Origin: Candidatus Gastranaerophilales bacterium | GTDB taxonomy: Bacteria; Cyanobacteriota; Vampirovibrionia; Gastranaerophilales; Gastranaerophilaceae | Assembly (NCBI GenBank): GCA_944325575.1 | Contig: CALVAR010000001.1 | Coordinates: 222,231 to 286,230 of the forward strand | DNA: 64,000 nt | Direction of reading: 5' to 3' | In this document: piece after piece, positions 62,586 to 64,000 of the stretch | How the letters are laid out: each line of letters starts with the position of its first letter | Position numbering within the stretch: position 1 is the first letter of the stretch | Notes under the pieces: generated by a model | What the model was told of the DNA's origin: nothing | The model's database searches: none | What the model saw: the letters and a program-made list of their open reading frames with translations, nothing else | Made by a program: the position numbers and the translations under genes

Positions 62586-63644
62586 ATGGAAACACAAAAA
62601 GTAATACCTATATCAGAATATGATTACGAACTTCCTAAAGAATTGATTGCTCAAAAACCGTCAGAAAAACGTGAAAACTGCAAAATGATGGTTCTTGACA
62701 GAAAAGAGCAGTCAGTTGAACACAAACACTTTTACGACATTACAGAATACTTTGACGAAAATGACGTAATTGTTCTTAACAACACAAAGGTAATACCTGC
62801 AAGACTCTTAGGTAAAAAAAATACCGGCGCAAATATTGAAGTCTTTCTGCTTAAACAGATAGGAGACAGAACATGGGAAGTTTTAATTAATCCTTCAAAA
62901 CGGGTTAAAGAAGAGTCTCTCATAGAAATTTCACCTGATTTGTACGTAAAAGTTTTAACAAGGCAAAATGAAGGTAAATGGCTTGTAGAACTTCATTATG
63001 ACGGCAATTTTTACGAAATTCTTGATAAAGTCGGGCATGTACCGCTTCCGCCGTATATAGAAAGGCAGATGACGGATGAACAGTTGAAAAATCTGGATTA
63101 TGAAAGATATCAAACTGTTTATGCTCAAAAAGAAGGTTCCGTTGCCGCACCGACAGCGGGTTTGCATTTTACAAATGAAATTCTTGATAAACTTCAAAAA
63201 AAAGGTGTACAGATTTGTTATGTCACACTCAATGTAGGGCTGGGCACATTTCGTCCTGTAAAAGTTGATAATATTCTGGAACACAAAATGGATTCGGAAC
63301 AGTTTGAAATAACGGCACAAACGGCAAAAATAATTACTGAAGCAAAAAAACAAGGGAAAAGGATAACCGCAGTCGGTACAACAACAGTAAGAACGCTGGA
63401 AACCTGCATGCAAAAGTATGATGAAATCATTGAAACAATTGATGACTCCACACTCTTTATTTATCCGGGTTATAAATTCAGAGTCGTTGACAGACTGCTT
63501 ACAAATTTCCACCTGCCCAAATCCACACTTATCATGCTCACATCAGCTTTTGCGGGTAAAGATTTTGTCTTTAAAGCCTATGAAGAAGCAATAAAAGAAA
63601 AGTATAAATTTTACAGTTACGGCGATTGTATGCTTATTCTGTAA
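62586..63644 (+). CDS. queA: S-adenosylmethionine:tRNA ribosyltransferase-isomerase
   Basis: A 352-residue enzyme that adds the epoxycyclopentane ring to preQ1 in tRNA, a late queuosine step. Y-D-Y-E-L-P-K-E-L-I-A-Q-K-P, T-A-G-L-H-F-T and V-G-L-G-T-F-R-P-V are family hallmarks. A gap of 67 bases follows asd with no preQ1 riboswitch seen. Confidence 0.97.
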   Translation: METQKVIPISEYDYELPKELIAQKPSEKRENCKMMVLDRKEQSVEHKHFYDITEYFDENDVIVLNNTKVIPARLLGKKNTGANIEVFLLKQIGDRTWEVLINPSKRVKEESLIEISPDLYVKVLTRQNEGKWLVELHYDGNFYEILDKVGHVPLPPYIERQMTDEQLKNLDYERYQTVYAQKEGSVAAPTAGLHFTNEILDKLQKKGVQICYVTLNVGLGTFRPVKVDNILEHKMDSEQFEITAQTAKIITEAKKQGKRITAVGTTTVRTLETCMQKYDEIIETIDDSTLFIYPGYKFRVVDRLLTNFHLPKSTLIMLTSAFAGKDFVFKAYEEAIKEKYKFYSYGDCMLIL

Positions 63645-63658
63645 ATTATTAACAAATA

Positions 63659-63925
63659 CTAATAAAGCGGTTTATTTGAACGAATATACAGTATACCGTT
63701 TGTACATCTTGTCTTTTTAGAGTTGCAAATAACACCGTTTCCGATATAAACCCCGTTTTTTTTATCAGAGATTGTAAATTTACCGAGAGTACATATAGTT
63801 TGTTTTTGATTACATCTCGGTTCAAACAATCTTGTAAAATTTGAGCCCTTGAAAGCATCGTCTGCAAAAACTACTGAAGACACAAAACATGTAAAACACA
63901 GAACCAAGCATAATTTTATTTTCAT
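63659..63925 (-). CDS. Small secreted cysteine-containing protein
   Basis: An 88-residue protein with a signal peptide (residues 1-21, ending V-F-A-D). The mature part has four cysteines (P-R-C-N-Q, T-I-C-T-L, V-I-C-N-S, R-C-T-N), likely two disulphides in the periplasm or outside. No family recognised. Convergent with queA. Confidence 0.65.
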   Translation of the reverse strand: MKIKLCLVLCFTCFVSSVVFADDAFKGSNFTRLFEPRCNQKQTICTLGKFTISDKKNGVYIGNGVICNSKKTRCTNGILYIRSNKPLY

Positions 63926-63966
63926 AGGCTATGTCACAACAAACAGTTGATAAATAGCCATTTTTA

Positions 63967-63990
63967 TAGGGGAGTATCAGAACTCCCCTA
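63967..63990. repeat. 9-bp inverted repeat
   Basis: TAGGGGAGT (63967-63975) and ACTCCCCTA (63982-63990). No T run follows on either strand, so it is not a clear terminator. Lies upstream of the small secreted protein gene. Confidence 0.4.
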
Positions 63991-64000
63991 CAAACTGTTA

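Noticed and set aside
62955..63512. 185-codon minus-strand ORF
   Set aside because: Lies wholly inside queA on the opposite strand.
63967..63990. Terminator for queA or the secreted protein
   Set aside because: Hairpin is good but no T run follows on either strand.

Overview
The window is AT-rich bacterial chromosome, most likely from a gut-type, non-photosynthetic relative of cyanobacteria (Vampirovibrionia/Melainabacteria, order Gastranaerophilales). This is inference. It rests on an RpaB-like OmpR-family response regulator, a HydF maturase pointing to anaerobic hydrogen metabolism, type IB GTP cyclohydrolase (FolE2), class I fumarase, exported proteins with Gram-negative-style signal peptides and a beta-barrel-like protein. 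No tRNA, rRNA, CRISPR array, prophage or insertion sequence was seen.

Layout. 1-6200 (minus): rplU-rpmA, pnp, a membrane-anchored unknown, pyrH, frr and the start of cdsA; upstream of rplU sits a structured RNA (copy 1). 6200-15900 (minus): a TPR lipoprotein-like or secreted protein, a putative cysteine peptidase, then a long operon (MDR dehydrogenase, flippase-like protein, hydF, a small repeat protein, folE2, an aminotransferase, hisH), then a second putative cysteine peptidase. 15900-30000: stand-alone TOPRIM protein, diguanylate cyclase, beta-lactamase-fold protein, rpoZ, rpsT, a large SF1 helicase-nuclease, ald, pyrF, tsaD, thrS and the RpaB-like regulator with its promoter. 30000-41300: an unusual radical SAM protein, fumarase, a second radical SAM protein, an AI-2E permease, hisS, a beta-barrel-like protein, a CHAP/NlpC-like protein, a repeat-rich 1 kb gap, then rpsL-rpsG. 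41300-47200: SPOR protein, DUF366, queC, HEAT-repeat protein, serS, tmk, winged-helix protein. 47200-52300: flagellin with a GLUG-repeat insert, a calpain-family protease and a small protein divergent from it. 52300-58200 (plus): nadK, recN, structured RNA copy 2, a small membrane protein, xer recombinase, metF and a pterin-binding methyltransferase. 58200-64000: beta-rich unknown, WecA/TagO-type transferase, glyA, asd, queA, small secreted protein.

How genes connect. folE2, queC and queA are three steps of de novo queuosine synthesis; folE2, glyA, metF and the methyltransferase belong to folate one-carbon metabolism. asd and the aminotransferase may both serve lysine/diaminopimelate synthesis. 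Ribosomal protein genes have long leaders that look regulatory.

The most unusual content is: (i) a two-copy structured RNA family (5887-6125 minus; 54888-55232 plus) that I cannot match to RNase P, tmRNA, SRP or 6S RNA; (ii) two or three orphan minus-strand small RNA candidates, two of them sharing GTATATAC promoter boxes that recur between the calpain-like gene and its divergent neighbour; (iii) a set of proteins lacking signal peptides but sharing a short N-terminal 'I/V-S-F-G/R-A-L'-like motif, among them cysteine-peptidase-like and radical SAM proteins; (iv) the cysteine-containing GLUG flagellin. All functional readings come from reading sequence by eye; no database search was run.
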